DNA of 64,000 bases from Blautia faecicola. GTDB lineage: Bacteria; Bacillota; Clostridia; Lachnospirales; Lachnospiraceae. Shown here in pieces: positions 9,550-17,978 of this stretch. How positions within the stretch are numbered: the stretch's first letter is position 1; every line of letters starts with the position of its first letter. The notes below the pieces were generated by a model. It ran no database searches. It was not told the DNA's origin and saw nothing but the letters and a program-made list of their open reading frames with translations. The stretch spans positions 1,135,501-1,199,500 of the forward strand of contig NZ_SDKC01000001.1 in assembly GCF_004123145.1 (NCBI RefSeq), written 5' to 3'. The position numbers and the translations under genes were made by a program.

Positions 9550-10875
9550 ATGGAGAATTATAGTAAATCGGAGATTCTGCAAATGGTGGAAGAAGAGGAC
9601 GTCGAATTCATCCGCCTGCAGTTTACAGATATGTTTGGTGTATTAAAGAATGTGGCGATCCCGAGCAGCAGACTGATCAAAGCCATGGAGAACCGCTGTA
9701 CCATTGATACCGCATCTCTGGATGGATTTACCGGGGAAGAAGAAAATGACCTGTATCTGAAACCGGATCTGAGTACTTTTTCGATTCTGCCGTGGAGACC
9801 CCAGCAGGGAAAAGTAGCACGTTTCCTCTGTGATGTGTGCAGAGAGGACGGAACAGAGATCGAGGACAGTCCGAGATCGATCCTGAAAAAAGTAGTAAAA
9901 AAAGCACAGGAAAAAGGATACACGCTGCGGGTGAATCCGGAATGTGAATTTTTCCTGTTCCACACCGATGATAACGGAATGCCGACAACGCTGACGCATG
10001 AAAAAGCCGGTTATCTTGATACCTCACCGATCGATCTTGGAGAAAATACGAGAAGAGATATCATTCTTACATTAGAAGAGATGGGATATGAGATCGATTC
10101 CTCCCATCATGAGATTTCCCCGGCACAGCATGAGATTGACTTTACTTATGAAAATGCAACGGAGACCGCAGACAAGATTATGACATTCAAGATGGCAGTC
10201 CGCACGATCGCAAAACGCTATGGTCTGCATGCAACCTTTATGCCGAAGCCGCGGGCGGAAGTCAACGGTTCCGGGATGCACCTGAATATGCGTCTGATGA
10301 AAGATGGAAAAAATGTATTTAAAGGAGAGGACGGAACATTAAGTGCGGAGGGCGAAGCATTTCTTGCCGGCATCCTGCATCACATCCAGGGCATGACCGC
10401 AGTGATGAATCCTCTGGTCAATTCCTACAAACGACTGGTTCCGGGATTTGAAGCACCATCGGAGGTCACCTGGTCGAGAACACAGAGAAATGCACTGGTA
10501 CATGTGAGAAAAGAGCGCGGCGGAGAAGTCAATCTGGAACTTCGTAGTCCGGATTCCGCATCCAATCCGTATCTGGTATTTGCCCTGTGTCTGGCAGCCG
10601 GTATGGAAGGAATTGAAAATGGCATGAAAACTCCGGAAGAACTGACCAAAGACATCCGGAAGCTGAATGAAGAAGAAAAAAATCTTCTCGGCATTCAGAT
10701 GCTGCCGGAAAATCTCGGCGAAGCGATCCAGGCGATGGGACAGGATCCGCTGGTTTTCGAGGTTCTCGGAGAAACATATCGGAAAGGGTATATGAAAGCC
10801 AAACGGAAAGAATGGAAAGATTATCTGGCACAGGTTTCCGAATGGGAACTGAACCGATATCTGTATCGCGTATAG
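9550..10875 (+). CDS. glnA: Glutamine synthetase, type I
   Basis: Makes glutamine from glutamate, ammonia and ATP. The 441-residue protein has the N-terminal beta-grasp domain and a catalytic domain with the metal-binding NPECEFFLF segment, the GSGMHLNMRL histidine loop and a C-terminal NLELRSPD motif, as in GSI-alpha of Firmicutes. I see no adenylylation-type insertion, so feedback inhibition or protein binding is the likelier control. AAGGAG precedes ATG 9550. Its own promoter and attenuator lie upstream, and the ANTAR regulator gene starts 17 bases after its stop, which suggests the regulator acts on nitrogen genes. Confidence 0.97.
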   Translation: MENYSKSEILQMVEEEDVEFIRLQFTDMFGVLKNVAIPSSRLIKAMENRCTIDTASLDGFTGEEENDLYLKPDLSTFSILPWRPQQGKVARFLCDVCREDGTEIEDSPRSILKKVVKKAQEKGYTLRVNPECEFFLFHTDDNGMPTTLTHEKAGYLDTSPIDLGENTRRDIILTLEEMGYEIDSSHHEISPAQHEIDFTYENATETADKIMTFKMAVRTIAKRYGLHATFMPKPRAEVNGSGMHLNMRLMKDGKNVFKGEDGTLSAEGEAFLAGILHHIQGMTAVMNPLVNSYKRLVPGFEAPSEVTWSRTQRNALVHVRKERGGEVNLELRSPDSASNPYLVFALCLAAGMEGIENGMKTPEELTKDIRKLNEEEKNLLGIQMLPENLGEAIQAMGQDPLVFEVLGETYRKGYMKAKRKEWKDYLAQVSEWELNRYLYRV

Positions 10876-10891
10876 ATAAGGGAGGCAGCTG

Positions 10892-11440
10892 ATGAGTGTG
10901 GTGGTAATCGTCTTACCAAAACTGGAAGACGCAAAGAAAATCCGTAAGATCCTGATGGGACATGGATTTCCTCAGGTATTTGCTTACGCTACCGCTTCCG
11001 CTGCTCTTTCGGAGATCAGGGAACATGAGTCGGGAATGGTGATCAGCGGGTATCATCTGAAAGATATGTATTATACGGAACTCGCGGACAGCCTTCCCCC
11101 TCACTTCGAACTGGTACTTCTGGGATCTGCCAGTACCGTCAGTGCGGCAGACACCGGAATCTTATCTCTTACCACACCGTTAAAGGTCTACGATCTGGTC
11201 AATACCGCAGAGATGGTACTGCACCAGATGGAACGGATGGCAAAGAAAGCCAGAAAACCGAAACGGCGCAGTGAACGGGAAGAAAATTATATAAAAAATG
11301 CGAAAGTACTTTTAATGGAACGTAATCATCTGAGTGAAGAGGAGGCTCATCGCTATATTCAAAAAAGCAGCATGGATAATGGAACCAACATGGTAGAGAC
11401 AGCACAGATGATCCTGACCTTACTGTTTGAAGAAGGCTGA
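10892..11440 (+). CDS. ANTAR-domain response regulator (probable antiterminator)
   Basis: The 182-residue protein has a degenerate receiver-like N-terminal domain (about residues 1-115), a basic linker (KKARKPKRRSER) and a C-terminal ANTAR helix bundle. The ANTAR segment reads AKVLLMERNHLSEEEAHRYIQKSSMD and then VETAQMIL. ANTAR domains bind RNA hairpins and block intrinsic terminators, often of nitrogen-assimilation genes. The usual receiver phospho-Asp is not obvious, so activation may not be by classical phosphorylation. It lies directly behind glnA and close to aspS, and glnA has a terminator in its leader, so autogenous nitrogen control is a reasonable inference. Confidence 0.9.
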   Translation: MSVVVIVLPKLEDAKKIRKILMGHGFPQVFAYATASAALSEIREHESGMVISGYHLKDMYYTELADSLPPHFELVLLGSASTVSAADTGILSLTTPLKVYDLVNTAEMVLHQMERMAKKARKPKRRSEREENYIKNAKVLLMERNHLSEEEAHRYIQKSSMDNGTNMVETAQMILTLLFEEG

Positions 11441-11469
11441 CGGAAATTGCATGAAAAGGAGAATGTGAT

Positions 11470-12798
11470 ATGGAATTCATTACAGGATTAAAACAACAGG
11501 AAGAAGCAGAATTAGAAGATCTGCTGAAAGCAGAGGAAGGAACAACGATTATTCTGGAAGGGGCAGTGCACAGCATCCGTGATATGGGTGAAATCGCATT
11601 TGTGATTTTGAGAAAAAGGGAAGGACTGATCCAGACCGTATGGGAAGAAGGAAAGACAGATCTGGAACTTTCTGAGATCAGAGAGGGAGATTACATCCAT
11701 GTGACCGGTCAGATCAAAGACGAAGAGCGTGCTCCCCATGGGAAAGAAGTACGGCTGTCCACCATCCGTCACCTGTCTCACGTATCCTGTCCATTGCCAC
11801 TTCCCATTGACAAATGGAAATTAAACACTTCTCTGGAAGCAAAATTAGACCGTCGCTCCCTTTCTTTGAGAAATATCAGAGAACGGGCAAGATTCCGTAT
11901 TCAGGAAGGAATCGTTCGAGGCTTCCGTGATTTCCTCTATGAGCAGGGATTTACCGAGATCCACACACCAAAGATCGGTGCGAAGAGTGCCGAGGGTGGC
12001 GCGAATATGTTCCGGCTTTCTTATTTTCATCGACCGGCTGTTCTGCAGCAGAGCCCGCAGTTATATAAACAGATGATGGTCGGTGTCTTCGACCGTGTCT
12101 TTGAAACCGGTCCGGTGTTTCGTGCAGAAAAACATAACACCAGAAGACATCTGAACGAATACACCAGTCTGGACTTTGAGATGGGATATATCCACAGTTT
12201 CCTTGATATCTGTGCGATGGAAACCGGCTTCCTGCAGTATACGATGAACCTGCTGGAAAAAGAGTACAGCAAAGAGTTGAAACTTCTGAACATCACACTG
12301 CCGGATGTGGAAAAGATCCCTTATGTCCGCTTTGATGAAGCGAAACGTCTGGTTTCCGAAAAATACAACAGAAAGATCAGAAACCCCTTCGACCTGGAAC
12401 CGGAAGAAGAGGAACTGATTGGAAAATATTTTAAAGAAGAATACAATGCGGATTTTGTATTTGTCACACACTATCCGAGTAAAAAACGTCCGTTCTATGC
12501 GATGGATGATCCGGAAGATACCCGTTATACCTTAAGTTTTGACCTTCTGTATCATGGCCTTGAGATCACCACCGGCGGACAGCGTATCCACGATCTGAAC
12601 ATGCTGGAAGAAAAGATCGAGGCAAAAGGCATGACAGAGGAAGGACTGGAACAGTATCTGGATGCGTTTCGCTTCGGTATGCCGCCGCACGGTGGACTGG
12701 GTATCGGTCTGGAACGACTGACGATGCAGTTACTGGGAGAAGATAATGTAAGAGAAGCCTGCTTGTTCCCGAGAGATATGAGCAGACTGGAGCCGTAG
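11470..12798 (+). CDS. aspS: Aspartyl-tRNA synthetase, archaeal type, probably non-discriminating
   Basis: Class II aminoacyl-tRNA synthetase of 442 residues. An N-terminal OB-fold anticodon-binding domain (about residues 20-110) precedes a catalytic core with motif 2 (FETGPVFRAEKHNTRRHLNEY) and motif 3 (GGLGIGLERLTM). It lacks the large insertion of bacterial AspRS and matches the short archaeal-type enzyme. It is directly followed by gatCAB, so it probably charges both tRNA-Asp and tRNA-Asn with aspartate, the misacylated tRNA-Asn then being amidated. AsnRS is the main alternative, but conserved AsnRS features are not evident. AAGGAG precedes ATG 11470. Confidence 0.88.
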   Translation: MEFITGLKQQEEAELEDLLKAEEGTTIILEGAVHSIRDMGEIAFVILRKREGLIQTVWEEGKTDLELSEIREGDYIHVTGQIKDEERAPHGKEVRLSTIRHLSHVSCPLPLPIDKWKLNTSLEAKLDRRSLSLRNIRERARFRIQEGIVRGFRDFLYEQGFTEIHTPKIGAKSAEGGANMFRLSYFHRPAVLQQSPQLYKQMMVGVFDRVFETGPVFRAEKHNTRRHLNEYTSLDFEMGYIHSFLDICAMETGFLQYTMNLLEKEYSKELKLLNITLPDVEKIPYVRFDEAKRLVSEKYNRKIRNPFDLEPEEEELIGKYFKEEYNADFVFVTHYPSKKRPFYAMDDPEDTRYTLSFDLLYHGLEITTGGQRIHDLNMLEEKIEAKGMTEEGLEQYLDAFRFGMPPHGGLGIGLERLTMQLLGEDNVREACLFPRDMSRLEP

Positions 12799-12820
12799 GA
12801 CGGCAGAAAGGAGTCAGGGA

Positions 12821-13114
12821 ATGAGCGAGAGAAAAATAGATGAAGCAACCATGGATAACGTAGAGATTCTGGCAAAACTGGCACTGACGCCACAAGAGAG
12901 ACAAAAAGCCATGGATGAGATGGAAAAAATACTGACCTATGTGGAAAAGTTAAATGAACTGGATACGGATCAGGCAGAACCACTGGTACACATCTTACCG
13001 AATGTCAATGTATTCCGGGAAGATGAAGTGACCAACGGGGATGGAAGAAAGGATTCACTGGCCAACGCACCAAAGGCCAAGGAAGACCAGTACATCGTAC
13101 CAAAGACCGTATAG
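12821..13114 (+). CDS. gatC: Asp/Glu-tRNA amidotransferase subunit C
   Basis: A 97-residue GatC that wraps around GatA and GatB and stabilises the amidotransferase complex. The signature VEILAKLALTPQER near the N-terminus and a late AEPLVHILPNVNVFREDEV segment are typical. It lies 22 bases after aspS and 15 bases before gatA, with AAAGGAG upstream, in the same transcription unit. Confidence 0.95.
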   Translation: MSERKIDEATMDNVEILAKLALTPQERQKAMDEMEKILTYVEKLNELDTDQAEPLVHILPNVNVFREDEVTNGDGRKDSLANAPKAKEDQYIVPKTV

Positions 13115-13129
13115 CAGGAGGAAAAAGCA

Positions 13130-14602
13130 ATGGAAGAAATCTTACAGATGTCTGCGCTGGAACTGTCAAAACAGATCCGGCACGGCTCCGTCAGTGTAAA
13201 AGAAGCAGTGGAAGCCTGCAAAAAACAGATACAAAAGTCAGAGTCCCAGGTACATGCCTATGTTTCCATGGATGAAAAGATTCTGGCTCATCGGATCAAA
13301 GAAGTAGAAGAAGGAATCAAAAGCGGCAGATACACCGGTCCGCTGGCAGGTGTACCGGTTGCCGTGAAAGATAATATCTGTACCAGAGGACAGAAAACCA
13401 CCTGTTCTTCAAAAATGCTTGAAAACTTTGTGCCGACCTATGATGCACAGGCAGTGAAGCAGTTAGAAGATGCCGGAATGGTTATCCTCGGAAAAACCAA
13501 TATGGATGAATTCGCCATGGGAAGTACGACAGAGACTTCCGCATTCGGCGTTACCAGAAATCCCTGGAATCCGGAGCATGTACCGGGTGGCTCTTCCGGC
13601 GGTTCCTGCGCAGCTGTGGCAGCGGGAGAAGCGGTGATGGCACTCGGTTCCGATACCGGTGGTTCCATCCGTCAGCCGGCAGCTTACTGTGGCGTGACCG
13701 GATTGAAACCGAGCTACGGAAGAGTATCCCGTTATGGACTGATCGCTTACGCATCCTCTCTGGATCAGATCGGACCGATTGGTAAAAATGTAAAAGACTG
13801 TGCAGCCCTTTTTGAGATCATCGCAGGACATGACAGCAAAGACAGCACCAGCGCCGATGTACCGGTGGAATCTTATGATAGCCTGGTATCCGGCGGATTA
13901 AGCGGTATGCGTATCGGTATTCCGAAAGAATATCTGGCAGAAGGTTGCGACGAAGAGGTGAAAAAGGCACTGGCAGATGCCGTTCATACCTTGAGTAAAA
14001 ACGGTGCTGTAGTAGAATTCTTCTCCCTCGGAATGGTGGATTATGTAATTCCGGCATATTATATCATTGCCTGCGCGGAAGCAAGCTCCAACCTGGAGCG
14101 TTTCGACGGTGTAAAATACGGCTACCGTACCCCGGATGCGACAGAACTGCATGAAATGTACAAAAAGAGCCGTGCAGAAGGCTTCGGTGAGGAAGTAAAA
14201 CGAAGAATCCTTCTGGGATCTTTCGTACTGAGCGCCGGTTACTACGACGCCTATTATATGAAAGCACTGCGCGCAAAGGGTCTGATCAAGAAGGAATTCG
14301 ACAAAGCATTCCAGAAATATGATTGTATCCTGGCTCCGGCTTCTCCGACCACTGCCCCGAAGATCGGCACCAGTTTAAGTGATCCGCTGCAGATGTACCT
14401 GAGCGATATCTACACTGTGGCCGTGAACCTGGCTGGTCTTCCGGCCGTCAGCCTTCCGTGCGGTATGGACAGCAAGGGACTGCCGATCGGTATGCAGCTG
14501 ATCGGTGACTGCTTCCAGGAAAAGAAGATACTCCGGGCAGCAGCCGCTTACGAACAGCTGCGGGGAGAATTTTCCAAAGCCTGGGCAAAGGAGGAAAAAT
14601 AA
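13130..14602 (+). CDS. gatA: Asp/Glu-tRNA amidotransferase subunit A (amidase)
   Basis: Hydrolyses glutamine and channels ammonia to GatB. The 490-residue amidase-signature enzyme shows the Ser-cisSer-Lys triad: Lys in GVPVAVKDNI, and serines in GGSSGGS and SDTGGSIRQPAA. AGGAGG stands before ATG 13130. The stop codon is immediately followed by the gatB start, so coupled translation is likely. Confidence 0.97.
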   Translation: MEEILQMSALELSKQIRHGSVSVKEAVEACKKQIQKSESQVHAYVSMDEKILAHRIKEVEEGIKSGRYTGPLAGVPVAVKDNICTRGQKTTCSSKMLENFVPTYDAQAVKQLEDAGMVILGKTNMDEFAMGSTTETSAFGVTRNPWNPEHVPGGSSGGSCAAVAAGEAVMALGSDTGGSIRQPAAYCGVTGLKPSYGRVSRYGLIAYASSLDQIGPIGKNVKDCAALFEIIAGHDSKDSTSADVPVESYDSLVSGGLSGMRIGIPKEYLAEGCDEEVKKALADAVHTLSKNGAVVEFFSLGMVDYVIPAYYIIACAEASSNLERFDGVKYGYRTPDATELHEMYKKSRAEGFGEEVKRRILLGSFVLSAGYYDAYYMKALRAKGLIKKEFDKAFQKYDCILAPASPTTAPKIGTSLSDPLQMYLSDIYTVAVNLAGLPAVSLPCGMDSKGLPIGMQLIGDCFQEKKILRAAAAYEQLRGEFSKAWAKEEK

Positions 14603-16033
14603 ATGGCAAAACAGTATGAAACCGTGATCGGTCTGGAAGTTCACGTAGAACTTGCCACGGCAACGAAAATCTTTTGCGGATGCTCCACAAAGTTTGGTGC
14701 AGCACCAAATACCCATACCTGCCCGGTTTGTACCGGTATGCCAGGATCCCTCCCGGTATTGAACAAAAAAGTAGTGGAATATGCACTGGCACTTGGCATG
14801 GCAGCAAACTGTGAGATCAACCGGTACTGCCGGTTCGACCGGAAGAACTATTTCTACCCGGACAACCCGCAAAACTACCAGATTTCCCAGTTATACCTGC
14901 CGATCTGCCACGACGGACATCTCGAGATCACGACAGAAAACGGCAAGAAAACCATCCGGATCCACGAGATGCATATGGAAGAGGATGCCGGAAAGCTGAT
15001 CCATGATGAATGGGAAGACTGCTCTCTGGTAGACTATAACCGAAGCGGTGTCCCGCTGATCGAGATCGTATCCGAGCCGGATATGCGTACCGCAGAAGAA
15101 GTTATCGCCTATCTGGAAAAACTGCGTATGATCTGTCAGTATCTTGGTATTTCCGACTGTAAACTGCAGGAAGGTTCCATGCGTGCCGACGTCAACCTCT
15201 CCGTAAGAGAAGTCGGAAGTGACCATATGGGAACCCGTACCGAGATGAAGAACCTGAACTCTTTCAAAGCGATCACACACGCGATCGAGGGCGAGAGAGA
15301 ACGTCAGATCGAACTGCTGGAAGAAGGAAAAGAAGTCATTCAGGAGACCCGACGCTGGGACGACAACAAAGAATCCTCCCATGCCATGCGTTCCAAGGAA
15401 GATGCCAAAGATTACCGTTATTTCCCGGATCCGGATCTGCAGCCGATGCAGATCCCGACCGAATGGATGGAACAGATCCGAAGCCGTCAGCCGGAATTTC
15501 AGGAAGAACGCGCAGCCCGATACGAAGAACAGTATGGTCTTCCGGCATATGATGCCTCTATTCTGACGCAGACCAAACATATGGCAGATATGTTTGAACA
15601 GACCGCCGATCTGTGCGGAAATCCGAAAAAAACAGCCAACTGGCTGATGGGAGAGGGACTGCGCCTGCTGAAAGAAAAAGGAATGGAAGCCGAAGATATG
15701 GACTTTACCCCGAAACACCTGGCAGACCTGATCCGGGCGGTCGAAGGAGGAAAGATTAACCAGGCCAACGCCAAGAAAGTATTTGCGAAAATTCTCGAAG
15801 ACGATGTGGAACCACTGGCATACATGGAAAAAGAAGGACTTCTGATGGTATCTGACAGCGGCGCCATCGAAGGAGCCGTTGACCAGGTACTTGCGGAGAA
15901 TCCGAAGACCGTGGAAGAATTCCACAGTGGAAAAGAAAAAGTCCTTGGTTTCCTGGTTGGTCAGGTCATGAAAAAGATGCGTGGAAAAGCAGATCCGGGA
16001 ATGGTCAACGAACTGCTTCGGAAGAAACTTTAA
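14603..16033 (+). CDS. gatB: Asp/Glu-tRNA amidotransferase subunit B
   Basis: Activates the side-chain carboxylate of misacylated tRNA with ATP and completes the amide. The 476-residue protein opens with YETVIGLEVHVEL and has the Cys-rich CGCSTKFGAAPNTHTCPVCTGMPGS zinc region, the GSMRADVNLSVR motif and a C-terminal YqeY-like helical tail (from about residue 330). Its start abuts the gatA stop and is preceded by AAAGGAGG inside gatA. It is the last gene of the aspS-gatCAB run. Confidence 0.97.
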   Translation: MAKQYETVIGLEVHVELATATKIFCGCSTKFGAAPNTHTCPVCTGMPGSLPVLNKKVVEYALALGMAANCEINRYCRFDRKNYFYPDNPQNYQISQLYLPICHDGHLEITTENGKKTIRIHEMHMEEDAGKLIHDEWEDCSLVDYNRSGVPLIEIVSEPDMRTAEEVIAYLEKLRMICQYLGISDCKLQEGSMRADVNLSVREVGSDHMGTRTEMKNLNSFKAITHAIEGERERQIELLEEGKEVIQETRRWDDNKESSHAMRSKEDAKDYRYFPDPDLQPMQIPTEWMEQIRSRQPEFQEERAARYEEQYGLPAYDASILTQTKHMADMFEQTADLCGNPKKTANWLMGEGLRLLKEKGMEAEDMDFTPKHLADLIRAVEGGKINQANAKKVFAKILEDDVEPLAYMEKEGLLMVSDSGAIEGAVDQVLAENPKTVEEFHSGKEKVLGFLVGQVMKKMRGKADPGMVNELLRKKL

Positions 16034-16050
16034 ATCCATAGATCAGGAAT

Positions 16051-16111
16051 CGTGTTTGAAAAAATATTTATTTGATTTGTAATATATTTGCGGAAAAATT
16101 TTTCAAACACG
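16051..16111. promoter_or_regulatory. 13-bp inverted repeat around an AT-rich spacer upstream of dapL
   Basis: CGTGTTTGAAAAA (16051-16063) is perfectly complemented by TTTTTCAAACACG (16099-16111). The intervening 35 bases are very AT-rich. No T tract follows, and the right arm lies just before a TAATAT (16115) that could be the dapL -10 box. It therefore looks more like an operator or looping site than a terminator. Confidence 0.5.
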
Positions 16112-16162
16112 CTCTAATATAGAACCATAAAGAAAAATGCGTAAGGAAAGGAAACCAATATC

Positions 16163-17365
16163 ATGCCAAAATTAAATGAAAACTATCTGCAGTTGAAAGA
16201 CAGCTATCTCTTCTCAGAGATCGCACACCGTACAGCAGCCTACACCGAGAAACATCCGGACAAACCGGTAATCCGTCTGGGTATCGGTGATGTTACCCGT
16301 CCATTGTGCGAATGCGCCATCAAAGCTCTTCATGAAAGTGTTGATGAGATGGGACAGGCAGCGACTTTCAAAGGTTACGGCCCGGAACAGGGATATGCCA
16401 AGACCAGAGATGCCATCGCCGCTTATTATAAAAGAAATGGTGTAGATGTGGATGCAGATGCGATCTTTATCTCTGACGGAGCCAAAAGCGATACCGGAAA
16501 CATCACTGAGCTTTTCGGTCACGACAATGTGATCCTGATCCCGGATCCGGTCTACCCGGTATATGTGGATTCCAATACCATGTGCGGAAATAAAGTGACG
16601 TATATCAGCGGTAATGCAGATAACGATTTCCTTCCGATGCCGGACCACAGCCAGCATGTAGATGTCATCTACATCTGCTCCCCGAACAACCCTACCGGAG
16701 CATGCTATAACTATGAACAACTGAAAGAATGGGTAGACTACGCACTGGAAAACGAAGCCGTGATCCTGTACGATTCCGCATATGAAGCCTTCATCTCCGA
16801 TCCGGAACTGCCAAGAAGCATCTATGCTATTGAAGGGGCCAGAAAATGCGCTATCGAGTTCTGCTCCCTGTCCAAAACCGCCGGTTTCACCGGAACCCGC
16901 TGCGGCTACACCGTAGTTCCGAAAGAACTGGTATTTACCTCCTCCGACGGAAGAGAAATGTCCCTGAACACAATGTGGAATCGCCGTCAGAGCACCAAAT
17001 ACAACGGAACCTCCTACATCGTACAGAACGCGGCAGCAGCTATATTCTCAGAAGAAGGAATCAAAGAATGCCAGGAAAACCTGAACTACTACAAAAAGAA
17101 TGCCAAAGTCATCGCAGACACTCTGACAGAACTTCAGATCCCGTTCTACGGTGGTATCCACTCCCCATACATCTGGTTCGAGTGCCCGAACGGCATGGAC
17201 TCCTGGACCTGCTTCGACTACTTACTTGAAAACATCCAGGTTGTAGGAACCCCGGGTGCCGGATTTGGCGAAAACGGCAAAAACTACTTCCGCCTGACAT
17301 CCTTCGGAACCTACGAATCCACTGTAGAAGCCATGAACCGCTTTAAAAAACTCTTCGCGAAATAA
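16163..17365 (+). CDS. dapL: LL-diaminopimelate aminotransferase
   Basis: PLP enzyme that converts tetrahydrodipicolinate directly to LL-diaminopimelate, a short route to lysine and the cell-wall cross-linker. The 400-residue fold-type I aminotransferase has ISDGAKSDTGN, the CSPNNPTGACYNYEQL substrate loop and the PLP lysine in SLSKTAGFTGTRCGY. The MPKLNENYLQLKDSYLFSEI start matches DapL closely. AAAGGAAA precedes ATG 16163. It probably has its own promoter downstream of the inverted repeat. Confidence 0.96.
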   Translation: MPKLNENYLQLKDSYLFSEIAHRTAAYTEKHPDKPVIRLGIGDVTRPLCECAIKALHESVDEMGQAATFKGYGPEQGYAKTRDAIAAYYKRNGVDVDADAIFISDGAKSDTGNITELFGHDNVILIPDPVYPVYVDSNTMCGNKVTYISGNADNDFLPMPDHSQHVDVIYICSPNNPTGACYNYEQLKEWVDYALENEAVILYDSAYEAFISDPELPRSIYAIEGARKCAIEFCSLSKTAGFTGTRCGYTVVPKELVFTSSDGREMSLNTMWNRRQSTKYNGTSYIVQNAAAAIFSEEGIKECQENLNYYKKNAKVIADTLTELQIPFYGGIHSPYIWFECPNGMDSWTCFDYLLENIQVVGTPGAGFGENGKNYFRLTSFGTYESTVEAMNRFKKLFAK

Positions 17366-17639
17366 ACCAACCTAAAGAGCAGAGGGGTGGAAGAGGAAAA
17401 GCAGAAACAGGCTCCTGTAATAAAAACTATCAGAAATTTTGTTTCTGAGGGAAATTGTAGAAGGATGGGATCGTTTGTTATGTATCAATCAATTAGTAGT
17501 TGTAAAAAAAGAAAATAAAAACATAGAAAATATAAAAATAATCTAAGCCTTATCACCTGAGATTAAAAAAAGTACAGCATTCTACACTTACAATCACCTT
17601 GAAGGAACATACAACCGTAGCATCCAGTCTCAGCCCAAA
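17366..17639. other. Intergenic AT-rich stretch after dapL
   Basis: No gene seen. It holds a small hairpin TCAGAAA-TTTTG-TTTCTGA (17430-17448) without a T tract, and otherwise A/T-rich sequence leading into the long-hairpin element. Confidence 0.5.
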
Positions 17640-17844
17640 CCCAGCAGAGGAAGACGGAACGGGTAGGGGAAAGCGAAGGGACACTTTGTGGGCGCTTAGA
17701 GCAAGCTTTGAGATCCAGCATTTACGCAGACTTTCGCGAGGGTCAGCCGACCCTCGTGAACATAGTCGGAGTTAATGCTTAGCTCAAAGTTGCTCTGCCC
17801 ACGTCCCTCGCTTCCCCTGCCCGTTCCGTCTTCCTCTGCGTCCG
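17640..17844 (+). repeat. Long-hairpin element, copy 1
   Basis: A nearly continuous inverted repeat of about 200 bp. The basal arms (from CAGAGGAAGACGG at 17645 and ending CCGTCTTCCTCTG at 17838) pair over more than 35 bp. Inside is a collar, GAGATCCAG on the left and CTTAGCTC on the right, and then an apical hairpin closed by GAGGGTC-AGCC-GACCCTC at about 17746. CCCAG flanks the left side and CGTCCG follows the right arm. Two related copies occur at 20710 and 39287. The left arm is purine-rich. It could be a structured RNA, an insulator or terminator, or a hairpin transposed by a REP-type mechanism. Confidence 0.85.
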
Positions 17845-17901
17845 CCTTGCCCGTTCCGTCTTGTATACAACTTTGCTCTTCATCCGTTTGCACAATACCC
17901 A

Positions 17902-17930
17902 TTTACACCATTACGTTACCATGCTATAAT
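17902..17930 (+). promoter_or_regulatory. Promoter of the NhaC-family gene
   Basis: TTTACA (17902-17907), a 17-base spacer and TATAAT (17925-17930), about 50 bases before the start codon and just after the long-hairpin element. Confidence 0.75.
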
Positions 17931-17978
17931 TAACCGAAAAACATAAAAATTAAAACCAACATGAAGGGGGAAACAAAC

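Noticed and set aside
14891-16039. Long open frame on the minus strand across gatB (382 codons)
   Set aside because: It is antisense to the well-conserved gatB, lacks a ribosome binding site and has low-complexity, Phe/His-rich translation typical of a shadow frame.
17640-17844. Retron msr-msd region
   Set aside because: Long inverted repeats are present, but no reverse transcriptase is encoded near any of the three copies.
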